The notes beneath the pieces were generated by a model that saw only the letters and a list, made by a program, of their open reading frames with translations, searched no databases and was not told the DNA's origin. This document shows positions 29,029-37,017 of a stretch of DNA of 38,742 nt, one piece after another. The position numbers and the translations under genes are program-made. Within the stretch, counting starts at the first letter, position 1; each line of letters opens with the position of its first letter. Origin of the DNA: Gemmatimonas sp. (GTDB lineage: Bacteria; Gemmatimonadota; Gemmatimonadetes; Gemmatimonadales; Gemmatimonadaceae); contig JAJKIR010000052.1 in NCBI GenBank assembly GCA_021154325.1, forward strand, positions 1 to 38,742, given 5' to 3'.

Positions 29029-29283
29029 TCACTTGCTGTCCGCTACTCGCTTGGTGGTCGAGCGCATTCCATTCTCGATCACGCGCAGTGTGCAGGCGTC
29101 GACGATCGTCGCGCGTGCGCTGTCGGTGGTCGCGGTGCGGAGTGAATCCTGACAGGCGGGATCGTGGACCGCGATGTAGCGCGCCTGCGCTTGTGTCATC
29201 ACGTCGTGCTGGCGATGCGAGACCGCCACTTCCCGTGCCGACAAACCCAGAGCCGCCAGTGCGGCGAGTACGACGATTGGCAT
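29029..29283 (-). CDS. Small exported protein, unknown
   Basis: An 84-residue product from ATG 29283 (TTG at 29286 also possible). It begins with a short hydrophobic segment (MPIVVLAALAALGLSA) fit for a signal peptide or anchor, followed by a soluble stretch containing two cysteines (HDPACQDS and VDACTLR). Not recognised. The ribosome-binding site is weak. It lies downstream of another small exported minus-strand gene, 253 bases away. Confidence 0.5.
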   Translation of the reverse strand: MPIVVLAALAALGLSAREVAVSHRQHDVMTQAQARYIAVHDPACQDSLRTATTDSARATIVDACTLRVIENGMRSTTKRVADSK

Positions 29284-29536
29284 CAAATGACCCCAGTGCG
29301 CGCGATGCGCGCGGTGGAAGGCAATGAATTGGGATCAGCGCTGTCGGTGGGATGCGCAGCGCTCGCGAACGGTGGGAACAGCTATATGCAGCGCGTGACT
29401 GGCGCGCCGTCAGCAATTTACCCGCATGTTTTTCGCGGGATCCTCCTTCTCCGAAAATTATCGGACGAAATCAGATCCGCGACAGCGGGTTCATCGGCAA
29501 GACGAGTCGTGTTTGCTTACGGCAACGCTCGCCCTC
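29284..29536. other. Noncoding gap, 253 bases
   Basis: Between two minus-strand small genes. It holds a CGCGC-rich self-complementary stretch near 29300 and an AT-rich patch near 29425-29465, which might contain the promoter of the 84-residue gene. Plus-strand reading frames that cross it lack signals and run against recognised genes, so I see no gene here. Confidence 0.4.
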
Positions 29537-29998
29537 TCAACGCAGCGCGGCCGCGAGTTGCTGCTCAATTGTGCCATTGCTCACACAATCCGTCTCGTTC
29601 GGCGGTGTCTCCATCGCGGTACCTGCGTAACCGGGATAGGACGTGCGCACCCTGCTCACCACTCGCGCGTCACTTCCGCTCGCGCTCGGGGTGACCCTGA
29701 AGTCGACGGTCAGCGTCGTCTCGCGATTTGCCGCTGCCGCCGAGCCCTGCGGCAGGTCGCACGTGACGTACTCCTGATTGCCGTTGTGCGTCGCCGTGCG
29801 GCTGGCGGTGAGTGCCTGTCCGATCGAGTCAGCTTGCGTGACCCGAAACCCGGCGTTGATGAGGGCGACGGCCGCAACCTGGGCGGCCTCCTTGGCCGTT
29901 CGCGAGGAATGGAAAGAGACTGGCCCTGGCACGACCGTCCGCGGCGGGAGACACGCGGTCATCACAATGGCGAGCGGAAGCGCGAAGATTCGGCGCAT
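29537..29998 (-). CDS. Small lipoprotein, unknown
   Basis: A 153-residue protein starting at ATG 29998, with AAGGAG eight bases before it. The N-terminus RRIFALPLAIVMTACLPP is a signal peptide with lipobox (V-M-T-A-C), so it is a lipoprotein. The mature part (FHSSRTAKEAAQVAAVALINAGFRVTQAD ... ETTLTVDFRVTPSASGSDARVVSRVRT) has the alternating pattern of small envelope lipoproteins and one later Cys. The frame extends to 30046 but that part is not a signal peptide. An AT-rich stretch at 30018-30032 upstream may be its promoter. Function unknown. Confidence 0.75.
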   Translation of the reverse strand: MRRIFALPLAIVMTACLPPRTVVPGPVSFHSSRTAKEAAQVAAVALINAGFRVTQADSIGQALTASRTATHNGNQEYVTCDLPQGSAAAANRETTLTVDFRVTPSASGSDARVVSRVRTSYPGYAGTAMETPPNETDCVSNGTIEQQLAAALR

Positions 29999-30161
29999 TA
30001 CGGAGCTCCTTGGGCTTTCAAAATAATTGTCGACGTCGCTCCGCATCTTGTGAGCCAGATCACCACGCCGATGACGATGTGCTCATCGCCAGCCCGAAGT
30101 TTCCCGACATTGACGCCAGTGCCTCCGAGAGGCAGCTTCGAGGCGAGTCACACTTGGAGCC
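29999..30161. other. Intergenic region upstream of the lipoprotein gene
   Basis: The 163 bases hold an AT-rich run (30018-30032, AAAATAATTGT) which in the minus sense gives ACAATTATTTT and is the likely promoter area of the lipoprotein gene. No clear -35 could be fixed. Nothing else seen. Confidence 0.3.
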
Positions 30162-30389
30162 GTGGTGCGCGTAGCGATCGCTCAGCTGCCGCAAACGACG
30201 GACGCCCCGGGGAACGACACCTTTCGCGACATCATCGATGTCGGGGGCGCCGTGATCCCGCTTGCGATCCTTGTGATCGTGGTCGCCGTGAGCTGGCCTG
30301 GGATGAAGAGATGGTTCCGACACCGTATCCATCGACGGCGCCGGCGGCGTCATCATGACGCGCATCCCGGGGCGCCCCGATCCCCCTAA
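30162..30389 (+). CDS. Small basic single-span membrane protein, possible
   Basis: A 75-residue frame beginning GTG at 30162 or 30165, with TTGGAG just before it. It contains one hydrophobic segment (GGAVIPLAILVIVVAVSW) followed by a strongly basic tail (KRWFRHRIHRRRRRRHHD), the positive-inside pattern of a membrane-anchored peptide. Its stop TAA is part of a CCTAACG. It overlaps the stop of the minus-strand YdcF gene by four bases. Not recognised; the hydrophobic/basic order is what makes me keep it. Confidence 0.4.
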   Translation: MVRVAIAQLPQTTDAPGNDTFRDIIDVGGAVIPLAILVIVVAVSWPGMKRWFRHRIHRRRRRRHHDAHPGAPRSP

Positions 30390-31288
30390 CGAGTCCCTGG
30401 CGTTGCCACCCAGCCCCGGGCGCGATACTCGAACCACGCCGCGCGTTCGTAGAGCCACTCGCGAAAGAGCGTTAGACGATCGCTGCCGTTGTCGGCGCCC
30501 GTGACCGAATAGACGCGGGAGATCGCGGGCACGCACGTCACGACGAATCCGACCTGCTCGAAGGTCGCGCACGCACGTCGTGTGTGCAGCGGTGACGTCA
30601 CGACCGCCACATTCTTCGCATTCCTGGCTTCGAGCAGCCTCCACGCATTCACGGCTTCGTCGCGGGTCGTGTGCACTGAGTCGACCATCAACATCGGAAA
30701 GGAGCGTGCGACCAGGGCCCTCACCCGCGCCTGATCCGCCGCGGCGGTGACGCCCTGGCCCGGCCGACGCGGCTCCGTGACGACCAGCACGGGGGCGACA
30801 TTGTCGCGCATCAGAGCAAGCCCGGTGAGCAGCCGATCGAGCGCCTCGGGAACCAGCATTCCATCGGGAGTGATCCCGCCGGAGAGGACTACCACCGCAT
30901 CGAGCGGCTGCGCGGGCAAATTGTCCCGCCGCACCATCGCACTGGTTGGCAGCACGCGGGTGACGAACGAGGTCATCGCGATCGTGCAGAACGCGACCAG
31001 TGCCGCCGCCGTCAGGACCCAGAGAATGACCGCCGCCCGGGTGAGCCCCACGACAGCGCCCACGAGCGCCACCAGCATCGCACCCGGAAAGAGCAGTGAT
31101 GGCACCTTTCCGAGCCCGGTGAGCGCGCCGACGACGAGCCACGTCAACAGGGCGCAGGTCGCGCCGAAGCCGGCGATGAGCAATGACTGCCAGTCGATGT
31201 CGTTACTCGACGGCGGCGTCACCACTCTCTCCAGCGGCGGCGTCGCGTTCGGTAACGGAGTGGGTGTCGGGGCCGGAGCGCCTTGCAT
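30386..31288 (-). CDS. YdcF/DUF218-family membrane protein
   Basis: A 300-residue protein with about three or four N-terminal hydrophobic segments (LLIAGFGATCALLTWLVVGAL, LFPGAMLVALVGAVVGL, AAVILWVLTAAALVAFC) and a C-terminal DUF218 domain. That domain is recognised from PLDAVVVLSGGI near its start, the TTRDEAVNAWRLLE segment and the VTSPLHTRRACATF motif. Family members act in cell-envelope synthesis (SanA/YdcF/ElyC types); the exact role is unknown. Start uncertain: ATG at 31288 or at 31318, neither with a good ribosome-binding site. Confidence 0.82.
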   Translation of the reverse strand: MQGAPAPTPTPLPNATPPLERVVTPPSSNDIDWQSLLIAGFGATCALLTWLVVGALTGLGKVPSLLFPGAMLVALVGAVVGLTRAAVILWVLTAAALVAFCTIAMTSFVTRVLPTSAMVRRDNLPAQPLDAVVVLSGGITPDGMLVPEALDRLLTGLALMRDNVAPVLVVTEPRRPGQGVTAAADQARVRALVARSFPMLMVDSVHTTRDEAVNAWRLLEARNAKNVAVVTSPLHTRRACATFEQVGFVVTCVPAISRVYSVTGADNGSDRLTLFREWLYERAAWFEYRARGWVATPGTR

Positions 31289-31424
31289 GGTGACACCAAG
31301 ATAAGACGCCGCGCGCATCGCGACAGCGGCGCGTGCTCACGACGGGCCTGCCCAGCGCAGGATGGCCCGGCGACATTTGGGTGACCATGCGGGACGCGAG
31401 CGCGCGAACCATTCGAGATCGGGC

Positions 31425-32666
31425 GTGCCGACGATTCGACTCCTCATTCTGCTTGTTACCTACTTGCTCATCGCGGCCCAGGGCATCCCCTGGCTGCGGC
31501 TGACGCGTCCCGCCGCCTCCCTTCTCGGCGCCGTCGCCATGGTGACGCTCGGTGGTCTCACGCTCGCCGAGGCGTACGCCGCGATCGACATGAACGTGAT
31601 CGTCTTCCTGCTGGGAGTGCTGATCCTCACGGCATATCTCGAGCTCGGCGGCTTCTTCGAGTGGATCGCGGCGCGCATCGTGAGACATGCCCACGCGCCG
31701 TCGTCACTGCTCGCTGTCGTCGTTGCGGTGAGCGGGCTCCTCTCGGCGTTCTTCGTGAACGACACGATCTGCCTCGTCCTACCGCCGCTGGTGCTCGCCG
31801 TCGTTCGCTCCCTCGGTCTCGAGCCGCTGCCGTATCTGCTCGCGATCGCGCTCGGCTCCAACGTCGGCAGCGCGATGACCCCTACCGGAAATCCGCAGAA
31901 CATGCTCATCGGGGTCGCGAGCGGCATTCCCTTCGCCCGCTTCGTCGGCACGCTCGCCCTGCCCTCGCTCGGCGGCCTCGTGATCGTCTTCGGCGTGCTC
32001 GCCATCGTTCATCGTCGCGCGCTCGCCGCCGCACCTCGTCGCCTAACGACTAAGGAGCCCGCGCTCGCCGAGCATCCATTCGACGCCATGCTGGTGACGA
32101 AAGCGCTGGTGCTGTTCGGCGGCGCGCTCGTTGGATGGCTCGCGGGGCTTTCTCTCCCGCTCATCGCCATTTCGGCCGCGGCACTCCTCATCGCCGTCGC
32201 GCGCCGCGATCCGAGCGAGGCGTTCGCGAACGTCGAATGGGAGCTGCTGCTCTTCTTCGGCGCGCTGTTCGTGGTGATGCGCGGCGTCCGCGACGTACCG
32301 CTGGTGCAGGAGCTCACGTCGGCCAGCGGCGCGGCTCTCTCCGGCGCGCGGCTGCACGATGCGGGTATCGTCACGGCGGCGATGCTGGCGCTGTCGAATC
32401 TCGTCTCCAACGTACCCGCGGTCATTCTCTGGCTGCCCGTTGTGCCGAGGACGACGCATCCGAATTTCGTCTGGCTCGTGATGGCCATGAGCTCGACGTT
32501 CGCGGGCAACCTCACGCTGATCGGCTCGATGGCGAATCTCATCGTCGCTGAGCGTGCCGCGGCGCGCGGCGCGCGCATCGGCTTCGGCGACTATCTGAAG
32601 GTCGGCGTGCCAGTGACGATCGCGACGATGTTATGGGGAATATTCTGGATCGTCATCCTGGCATAG
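31425..32666 (+). CDS. ArsB/NhaD/SLC13-type ion transporter
   Basis: A 413-residue polytopic membrane protein with about ten to twelve hydrophobic segments. The repeated half-motifs of the ion-transporter superfamily are visible: VSGLLSAFFVNDTICLVLPPLV in the first half with the following TPTGNPQNMLIG, and LSNLVSNVPAVILWLP with TLIGSMANLIVAERA in the second. The two NxxN/GNxxN hairpins are typical of ArsB, NhaD, CitM and DASS carriers. The ion (arsenite, sodium, dicarboxylate or other) is not decided by sequence; no arsR or arsC is nearby. GTG at 31425 is chosen because it puts the first segment near the N-terminus. Contains one octamer (32041). Confidence 0.85.
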   Translation: MPTIRLLILLVTYLLIAAQGIPWLRLTRPAASLLGAVAMVTLGGLTLAEAYAAIDMNVIVFLLGVLILTAYLELGGFFEWIAARIVRHAHAPSSLLAVVVAVSGLLSAFFVNDTICLVLPPLVLAVVRSLGLEPLPYLLAIALGSNVGSAMTPTGNPQNMLIGVASGIPFARFVGTLALPSLGGLVIVFGVLAIVHRRALAAAPRRLTTKEPALAEHPFDAMLVTKALVLFGGALVGWLAGLSLPLIAISAAALLIAVARRDPSEAFANVEWELLLFFGALFVVMRGVRDVPLVQELTSASGAALSGARLHDAGIVTAAMLALSNLVSNVPAVILWLPVVPRTTHPNFVWLVMAMSSTFAGNLTLIGSMANLIVAERAAARGARIGFGDYLKVGVPVTIATMLWGIFWIVILA

Positions 32667-32678
32667 CTGAGCTTACGA

Positions 32679-32879
32679 TTACTTCTTGGGTGTCGGGTGT
32701 GCACGGTCGCCGCGCACGACGATGCGCCAGATCAGCATCGACACGCCGATCGTGAGGAGCAGGTGAATGCCGCCTGGTCCGTCGAACAGCGTGCCGATCG
32801 CCCAGATGACGAGCAGTGCAATGGCGATAATGATGCCAAAGCGCTCGAAGATCTTGTGGGTGAGTTGCACGAAAGACAT
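32679..32879 (-). CDS. Small membrane protein, lmo0937/DUF5670-like
   Basis: A 66-residue product from ATG 32879, with GAGGA about nine bases before it (an ATG at 32888 lies too close to that site). Two hydrophobic segments (GIIIAIALLVIWAIGTLF and GIHLLLTIGVSMLIWRIV) are joined by a glycine-rich turn, matching small lmo0937-type membrane proteins often induced by stress. Convergent with the transporter, 12 bases between stops. Function unknown. Confidence 0.65.
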   Translation of the reverse strand: MSFVQLTHKIFERFGIIIAIALLVIWAIGTLFDGPGGIHLLLTIGVSMLIWRIVVRGDRAHPTPKK

Positions 32880-32994
32880 TGATTGCATTCCTCGGTACGC
32901 GCTATAAATTGCGCGACGAACTAATACAGACTTTCGGGGCGGAGAACCACGTTTTCGAGCCAACAAGTCCATTCGGTGGGTTCGATAATCTATG

Positions 32995-33130
32995 CTGACG
33001 TCATGCCCCCAGTGCGGGGGAAGGCGGAAGGTGTGGTGAGGACCTCATACATTCGACTGGGCTTCGCAAAACCCTTCTTCGTTCCGACCTCTCGAGCCCC
33101 GTGGGAAACCACGGGGCTCGAACGCTTTTT
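32995..33130 (+). ncRNA. Candidate structured RNA or leader before queD, ending in an intrinsic terminator
   Basis: The 350-base gap between the small membrane gene and queD has no convincing gene. Its first part contains successive inverted repeats: CCCCC/GGGGG near 33005-33020, GUGAG/CUCAU near 33041-33055, and GGG/CCC near 33057-33073. It ends with a 12-base perfect stem and a T-run. A plausible start lies near 32990. This is what a short sRNA or an attenuated leader would look like. No known riboswitch consensus was recognised (preQ1 would be the obvious candidate before queD; its core is not seen). Confidence 0.35.
33093..33130 (+). terminator. Intrinsic terminator, GAAA-looped 12-bp stem plus T-run
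   Basis: CGAGCCCCGTGG at 33093-33104, loop GAAA at 33105-33108, CCACGGGGCTCG at 33109-33120, then AACGC and TTTTT at 33126-33130. A textbook Rho-independent terminator on the plus strand. No plus-strand gene precedes it: the upstream small gene is on the minus strand and its 5' end is nearest, so the terminated transcript must begin in the gap itself. Confidence 0.85.
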
Positions 33131-33226
33131 GGTGAGTGGCGATTGGTCGCTGGTGATTGGTTGCTCCAACTCGGCCCGCAGTATTATTCCGCAGTCACCA
33201 ACTACTAACCACCAGTCACCAACCAC
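33131..33226. repeat. Inverted tandem-word repeat (GGTGAYTGGT words)
   Basis: Words like TTGGTGA, GATTGGT and GGTGATTGGTTG on the left (33129-33164) answer CAGTCACCAACTAC and CCAGTCACCAACCAC on the right (33192-33225). The pairing is imperfect and slips by a few bases, as expected from tandem words. The centre holds AGTATTATTCC. Its architecture is the same as at 2.95 and 11.6 kb. It is directly before the queD start. Confidence 0.6.
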
Positions 33227-33231
33227 GGCCT

Positions 33232-33645
33232 TTGGCTCTCGTCACCGTCGTCCGGCGCATGCAATTCAATGCGGCGCACCGCGTACACAATCCCGCGCTC
33301 TCGGACGAAGAGAATCGCGCCCTATTCGGGAAGTGCAATAACCCGAATTGGCACGGTCACAACTATACGCTCGACGTCTTCGTCACTGGGCCCGTCGACG
33401 ACAGAACCGGCTACGTCATCGACCTCGCCAAGGTCAAGGCGATCGTCCAGCGCGAGGTCGTGGACAAGGTCGACCATCGGAATTTGAATCTCGAGGTCGA
33501 CTTCATGCGCGGGATCATTCCGACCACCGAGAACATCGTCGTCGCGATGTGGCGCGCCATTGAGCCGCACATCGCTCCCGGCAAGCTCTCGCGACTCGTG
33601 CTCTGGGAGACACCCAACAATTACGTGGAGTATGACGGCCGCTGA
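33232..33645 (+). CDS. queD: 6-carboxytetrahydropterin / 6-pyruvoyltetrahydropterin synthase family
   Basis: A 137-residue protein of the PTPS/QueD family, which acts on dihydroneopterin triphosphate in the queuosine (or biopterin) pathway. Zinc histidines appear in QFNAAHR and NWHGHNY; the catalytic Cys is in FGKCNNPNWHGHNY. The DHRNLN and PTTENIV segments and the final LWETPNNYVEY with its pterin-binding Glu are present. TTG at 33232 gives the normal N-terminus VVRRMQFNAAH; the frame is open to 33157, but that part is repeat-derived. The choice between QueD and PTPS cannot be made by length; bacterial context favours QueD. FolE, 29 kb away, supplies its substrate. Confidence 0.87.
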   Translation: MALVTVVRRMQFNAAHRVHNPALSDEENRALFGKCNNPNWHGHNYTLDVFVTGPVDDRTGYVIDLAKVKAIVQREVVDKVDHRNLNLEVDFMRGIIPTTENIVVAMWRAIEPHIAPGKLSRLVLWETPNNYVEYDGR

Positions 33646-33672
33646 CCTGGGAGCGCCGTTAGGCAGTCGGCC

Positions 33673-34377
33673 GTGACCGCGGCGTCGCTCGCGGGACGCA
33701 CCGCGGTGGTCACCGGCGGCTCGCGCGGCATCGGCCTCGCCGTCGCCGAGCTGCTCGCCGCCAACGGCGCCCGCCTCACCCTGCTGGCTCGTGATGCCGA
33801 CGCGCTCGGTCGCGTCGCCGGCGAGCTCGATGCCCGCGCGATCCCGTGTGACGTCGCCAACGGCGCGGATATCGATCGCGCGCTCGATGCGATTGGCGAT
33901 GCGCCCGACATTCTCGTCAATAACGCCGGACTCTTTCAGCCGCGTCCGCTCGACGACACGTCGCCGGCTGCACTCGCGGCTGCGCTCGACGTGAATCTCG
34001 TCGCACCGTTTCGTTTTGTGCACGCCATCCTACCGAGGATGCGCGCCCGCGGCAGTGGTGACATCATCAGCATCGGATCCATCGCCGATCACCAGGCCTT
34101 CCCGGGGAACGCGGCATACGGAGCGAGCAAGCACGGCCTCCGCGCGCTTCACGAGGTGATGCGCACCGAACTGCGCGGAACCGGGATCCGCGTGACGTTG
34201 ATCTCACCCGGTCCCGTCGACACGTCACTCTGGGACGAGATCGACCCCGACTCGCGCGAGGGATTCACGCCGCGCTCGCGGATGCTTTCGCCTAACGCCG
34301 TCGCCGCCGCGGTGCTGTTCGCCGTCTCGCAGCCGCGCGATGTCGACGTCGAGCTGGTGCGCCTCTCGCGCAGCTGA
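33673..34377 (+). CDS. Short-chain dehydrogenase/reductase
   Basis: A 234-residue classical SDR. TGGSRGIG (residues 14-21) is the cofactor-binding motif, with Arg18 suggesting NADP(H). NNAG, the catalytic Ser in SIGSIAD, and YGASK with the Tyr-x-x-x-Lys pair follow; SPGPVDT is near the C-terminus. Substrate unknown. GTG start at 33673, 27 bases after queD; the gap contains one CGTTAGGC octamer (33657). Another octamer lies inside (34290). Seven bases after its stop begins the Trm112-like gene. Confidence 0.93.
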   Translation: MTAASLAGRTAVVTGGSRGIGLAVAELLAANGARLTLLARDADALGRVAGELDARAIPCDVANGADIDRALDAIGDAPDILVNNAGLFQPRPLDDTSPAALAAALDVNLVAPFRFVHAILPRMRARGSGDIISIGSIADHQAFPGNAAYGASKHGLRALHEVMRTELRGTGIRVTLISPGPVDTSLWDEIDPDSREGFTPRSRMLSPNAVAAAVLFAVSQPRDVDVELVRLSRS

Positions 34378-34384
34378 CCTGCGC

Positions 34385-35026
34385 ATGTTCATCGAGCTGA
34401 TCGACGTCCTCCGCTGCCCGAATGCGCACGAGGAGAGCTGGCTCGTGCTCGCATCGCGCCGCATCGACGGGCGCGACGTGATGGAGGGCGTGCTCGGGTG
34501 TCCGGTGTGCGCGGCTGAGTTTCCGATCACCGAGGGCGTCGTTCGGTTTGGAAATGGATCGCGCTCGGGCACCGCCGGCCCGCTCGCGAACGAAGAGGAC
34601 GCTCTCCGCTTGGCTGCATTGCTTGATCTCGCGTCCCCCGGTGGTTACGCGATGATCACCGGCTCGCTCGGCAAAGATGCGCCACATCTCGCAGCACTCA
34701 CCGATGTGCAGCTCCTGCTCGTGAATCCGCCGCCAGGCATCGGGATGGGAACAGGCCTCTCAGGCTTCACGATCAACCCGAATTGGACGACGCTGCCCCT
34801 CGCACCCTCTAGTAGCCGTGCCATCGCCCTGGACGACACAACAACGCCCGATCAACTCCTTGCCGCGCTCGATGTCGTTAGGCCCTCAGGCCGAGTGCTC
34901 GCGCCGGTCGCACTCTCCGTCCCCGATGGTGTCGCCGAGCTGGCGCGCGACGGCCGTCAGTGGCTCGCCGAGCGTCGTGCCACTCCACGTGCGTCGGGCA
35001 TAATCCCACTCGAGCGCCGGAAATGA
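34385..35026 (+). CDS. Trm112-like zinc domain fused to a methyltransferase-like remnant
   Basis: A 213-residue protein. Residues 1-55 are a Trm112-type zinc-binding domain: ELIDVLRCPNAHEE near the start and LGCPVCAAEFPITEGVVRF near 45, the CxxxH plus CxxC pattern. Trm112 domains normally activate partner methyltransferases. The rest (LRLAALLDLASPGGYAMITGSLGK ... LVNPPPGIGMGTGLSGF ... LLAALDVVRPSGRVLAPV) has the order of a Rossmann methyltransferase, including a late GGRVL-like strand, but no clear SAM-binding glycine motif at the start, so the domain may be degenerate. ATG at 34385; the frame upstream of it lies in the SDR gene. One octamer at 34876. Confidence 0.7.
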   Translation: MFIELIDVLRCPNAHEESWLVLASRRIDGRDVMEGVLGCPVCAAEFPITEGVVRFGNGSRSGTAGPLANEEDALRLAALLDLASPGGYAMITGSLGKDAPHLAALTDVQLLLVNPPPGIGMGTGLSGFTINPNWTTLPLAPSSSRAIALDDTTTPDQLLAALDVVRPSGRVLAPVALSVPDGVAELARDGRQWLAERRATPRASGIIPLERRK

Positions 35027-35064
35027 GCGGCTAGAGCAAGTCCAGCATCAGCTGCGAATCCGGG

Positions 35065-36903
35065 TTAGACGCCCGCGGGTTCACCCTCGTCGACGTAGAG
35101 CGCATCGATGACCGATTTGTACGACTCGTCGATCACTCGCCGCTTCACCTTCAGCGTCGGAGTCAGCTCGCCGCGCTCGACCGTGAAGTCATGCTCGAGC
35201 AGCGCGATCTTCTTGGGCATCTCGAAGCGCGCCAGCCCCTCGAGCTCCTCCGCCACTTCCTTCTCCATCTTTGCGCGCACCGTCGGCATCTGCAGCAGCT
35301 GAGCGCGATCCGTCCAGATCAGATTCTTGTAGCGCGCCCATTTCTCGAGTGATTCCCAGTTCGGCACGATCAGCAGCACGGGGAACCTGCGCTTGTCGCC
35401 GATCATCACTGCCTGCGACACGTACTTGTTCGTCTTCACTTTGTTCTCGATCGGCTGCGGAGCGATCTTCTTTCCGCCTGCGGTCGCGATGATGTCCTTC
35501 TTGCGATCGGTGATGCGGAGGAATCCATCTTCGAGCTGGCCAATGTCACCGGTGTGGAACCAGCCGCCCTCGTCAATCGCCTCGGCCGTCGCTTCGGGCT
35601 TGTTGTAATAACCCTTCATGACGTGCGGTCCGCGCGTGCAGATCTCGCCATCGTTCGCGATCATGATCTCGACGCCCGGAAACGCCTTCCCGACCGTCCC
35701 GATCCGGAACGCGTCTGGCGTGTTGACCGCGATTACCGGCGACGTCTCGGTGAGGCCATATCCCTCGAGAATCACCAGGCCTGCCGCATAGAAGAACTTG
35801 TTGATCTCCGGCGCGAGCGGCGCGCCGCCGGACACGAAGTACCGCAGCCGGCTGCCGGTGCGCGCCTTGAGCTTCGAGAACACGAGCCGCTGCGCCAGCC
35901 GATACTGCATGCCTAACAAACCACCCGGCGTCTTTCCCGCCAGCTTCTCCGTCGCCCATCGGTCAGCGACGTTCCGCGCCCAGAAGAAGATCTGCTTCTT
36001 GACCGCGCCGCCGGAAAGCGCGTTCTCGAGCACGCGGGCGTACATCTTCTCGTAGAGCCGCGGCACTGAGAGCACGAGCGTTGGCTTCACCACCTGCATG
36101 TCGATCGGCACCGTGTCGATCGATTCCGCGTATGCGATCGACGTGCCTGTCTGCATCATCAGGTAGTGTCCCGCCATCCGCTCGAAGATGTGCGACAGCG
36201 GCAGGAAGCTCAGGCAGGCGTCGTCCCCTGAGAACGGGATCTGTACCGCACCCGCCATCACGTTCGAGTAAATGTTGTCGTGCGTCAGCATCACGCCCTT
36301 CGGCTCGCCCGTCGTTCCAGACGTATAGATCAGGGTGGCGAGATGGTCCGGCCGCACCGCGTCCGCCGCTCGGCGATACTCGGCGATCGAGGCCGGCGTC
36401 TCCGCCGCGGCGCCCTTCGCTTCGAGCTCGGCCATCGTTAGGTCGACGCCACTCTCCTTGCTCGCGCTGAAGCCAATCACGACCCGGAGCGTGGGACACT
36501 GCCGCCGGATTGCTCTCACCTTCTCTGCCTGCTGCGCCGTCGAGACGAAGATCGCGGTGGAGCCCGAGTCGCGCAGGATGTACGCGATCTGGTCGGGCGG
36601 CAGATTCGGATAGATCGCCACGTCCGTCAGCGCGGACGTCAGGCACCCGTAATCGGCGATCGCCCATTCGGGCCTGTTCTCCGACAGGATCGCGACGCGG
36701 TCGCCCTCCTTCATTCCCATGGCCTGAAGGCCGAGCGCGGTGCGACGCACGCGCTCGGCGAGCGCGCGGTGCGAGATCGGCTGAAACGTGCCGTTGACCT
36801 TCACCTGCAGCGCGTCTGGCCTGTCGTACCGCTGGACCGCGTTGAAGAAGAGCTGATTCAGCGTGCCTGGCGTCGAATTCCGCGGCCCACCGCTCGTGAT
36901 CAT
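35065..36903 (-). CDS. Long-chain acyl-CoA synthetase (AMP-forming)
   Basis: A 612-residue ANL-superfamily enzyme that activates fatty acids to acyl-CoA via acyl-AMP. Motifs: LIYTSGTTGEPKGVMLTHDN (phosphate loop), GYGLTETSPVIAVN, and GWFHTGDIGQLEDGFLRITDRKKDIIATAGGKK with the hinge Asp and the catalytic Lys region PQPIEN. Length and C-terminal half fit the FadD15-like long-chain group. ATG at 36903 with GGAGG seven bases upstream. A promoter-like element (36972-36985) precedes it. It ends just before the Trm112 gene's stop, convergent, with 38 bases between. Confidence 0.95.
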   Translation of the reverse strand: MITSGGPRNSTPGTLNQLFFNAVQRYDRPDALQVKVNGTFQPISHRALAERVRRTALGLQAMGMKEGDRVAILSENRPEWAIADYGCLTSALTDVAIYPNLPPDQIAYILRDSGSTAIFVSTAQQAEKVRAIRRQCPTLRVVIGFSASKESGVDLTMAELEAKGAAAETPASIAEYRRAADAVRPDHLATLIYTSGTTGEPKGVMLTHDNIYSNVMAGAVQIPFSGDDACLSFLPLSHIFERMAGHYLMMQTGTSIAYAESIDTVPIDMQVVKPTLVLSVPRLYEKMYARVLENALSGGAVKKQIFFWARNVADRWATEKLAGKTPGGLLGMQYRLAQRLVFSKLKARTGSRLRYFVSGGAPLAPEINKFFYAAGLVILEGYGLTETSPVIAVNTPDAFRIGTVGKAFPGVEIMIANDGEICTRGPHVMKGYYNKPEATAEAIDEGGWFHTGDIGQLEDGFLRITDRKKDIIATAGGKKIAPQPIENKVKTNKYVSQAVMIGDKRRFPVLLIVPNWESLEKWARYKNLIWTDRAQLLQMPTVRAKMEKEVAEELEGLARFEMPKKIALLEHDFTVERGELTPTLKVKRRVIDESYKSVIDALYVDEGEPAGV

Positions 36904-36971
36904 GGATTGCCTCCAATCGCTGCGTCTGGGAGAGATCCGTCCCTCGCCGGAGGACGATCGATTCCTTCGAG

Positions 36972-36985
36972 AGTATACCCCGAAG
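36972..36985 (-). promoter_or_regulatory. Promoter-like element CTTCGGGGTATACT before the acyl-CoA synthetase gene
   Basis: Read on the minus strand, CTTCGGGGTATACT contains a TATACT -10-like hexamer and lies about 70 bases before the start codon. Thirteen of 14 bases match the element before mre11 (15606-15619). A consensus -35 at the right distance was not found. Confidence 0.4.
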
Positions 36986-37017
36986 TGACTGTCGCGGATA
37001 TGAGTCGACCGACGTAG

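Noticed and set aside
29164..30358. Plus-strand frames of 176 and 310 residues over the small lipoprotein region
   Set aside because: They run against a minus-strand gene with a signal peptide, lipobox and good ribosome-binding site, and have no recognisable content.
30060..31142. 360-residue minus-strand frame overlapping the YdcF gene
   Set aside because: Arginine/glycine-rich low-complexity shadow; the YdcF frame has the DUF218 motifs and membrane segments.
32966..33000. T-loop-like GGTTCGATA near 32971 as part of a tRNA
   Set aside because: No flanking acceptor, D or anticodon stems could be placed.
32976..33341. 121-residue plus-strand frame across the gap before queD
   Set aside because: Runs through the hairpin and tandem words and continues out of frame into queD; no ribosome-binding site.
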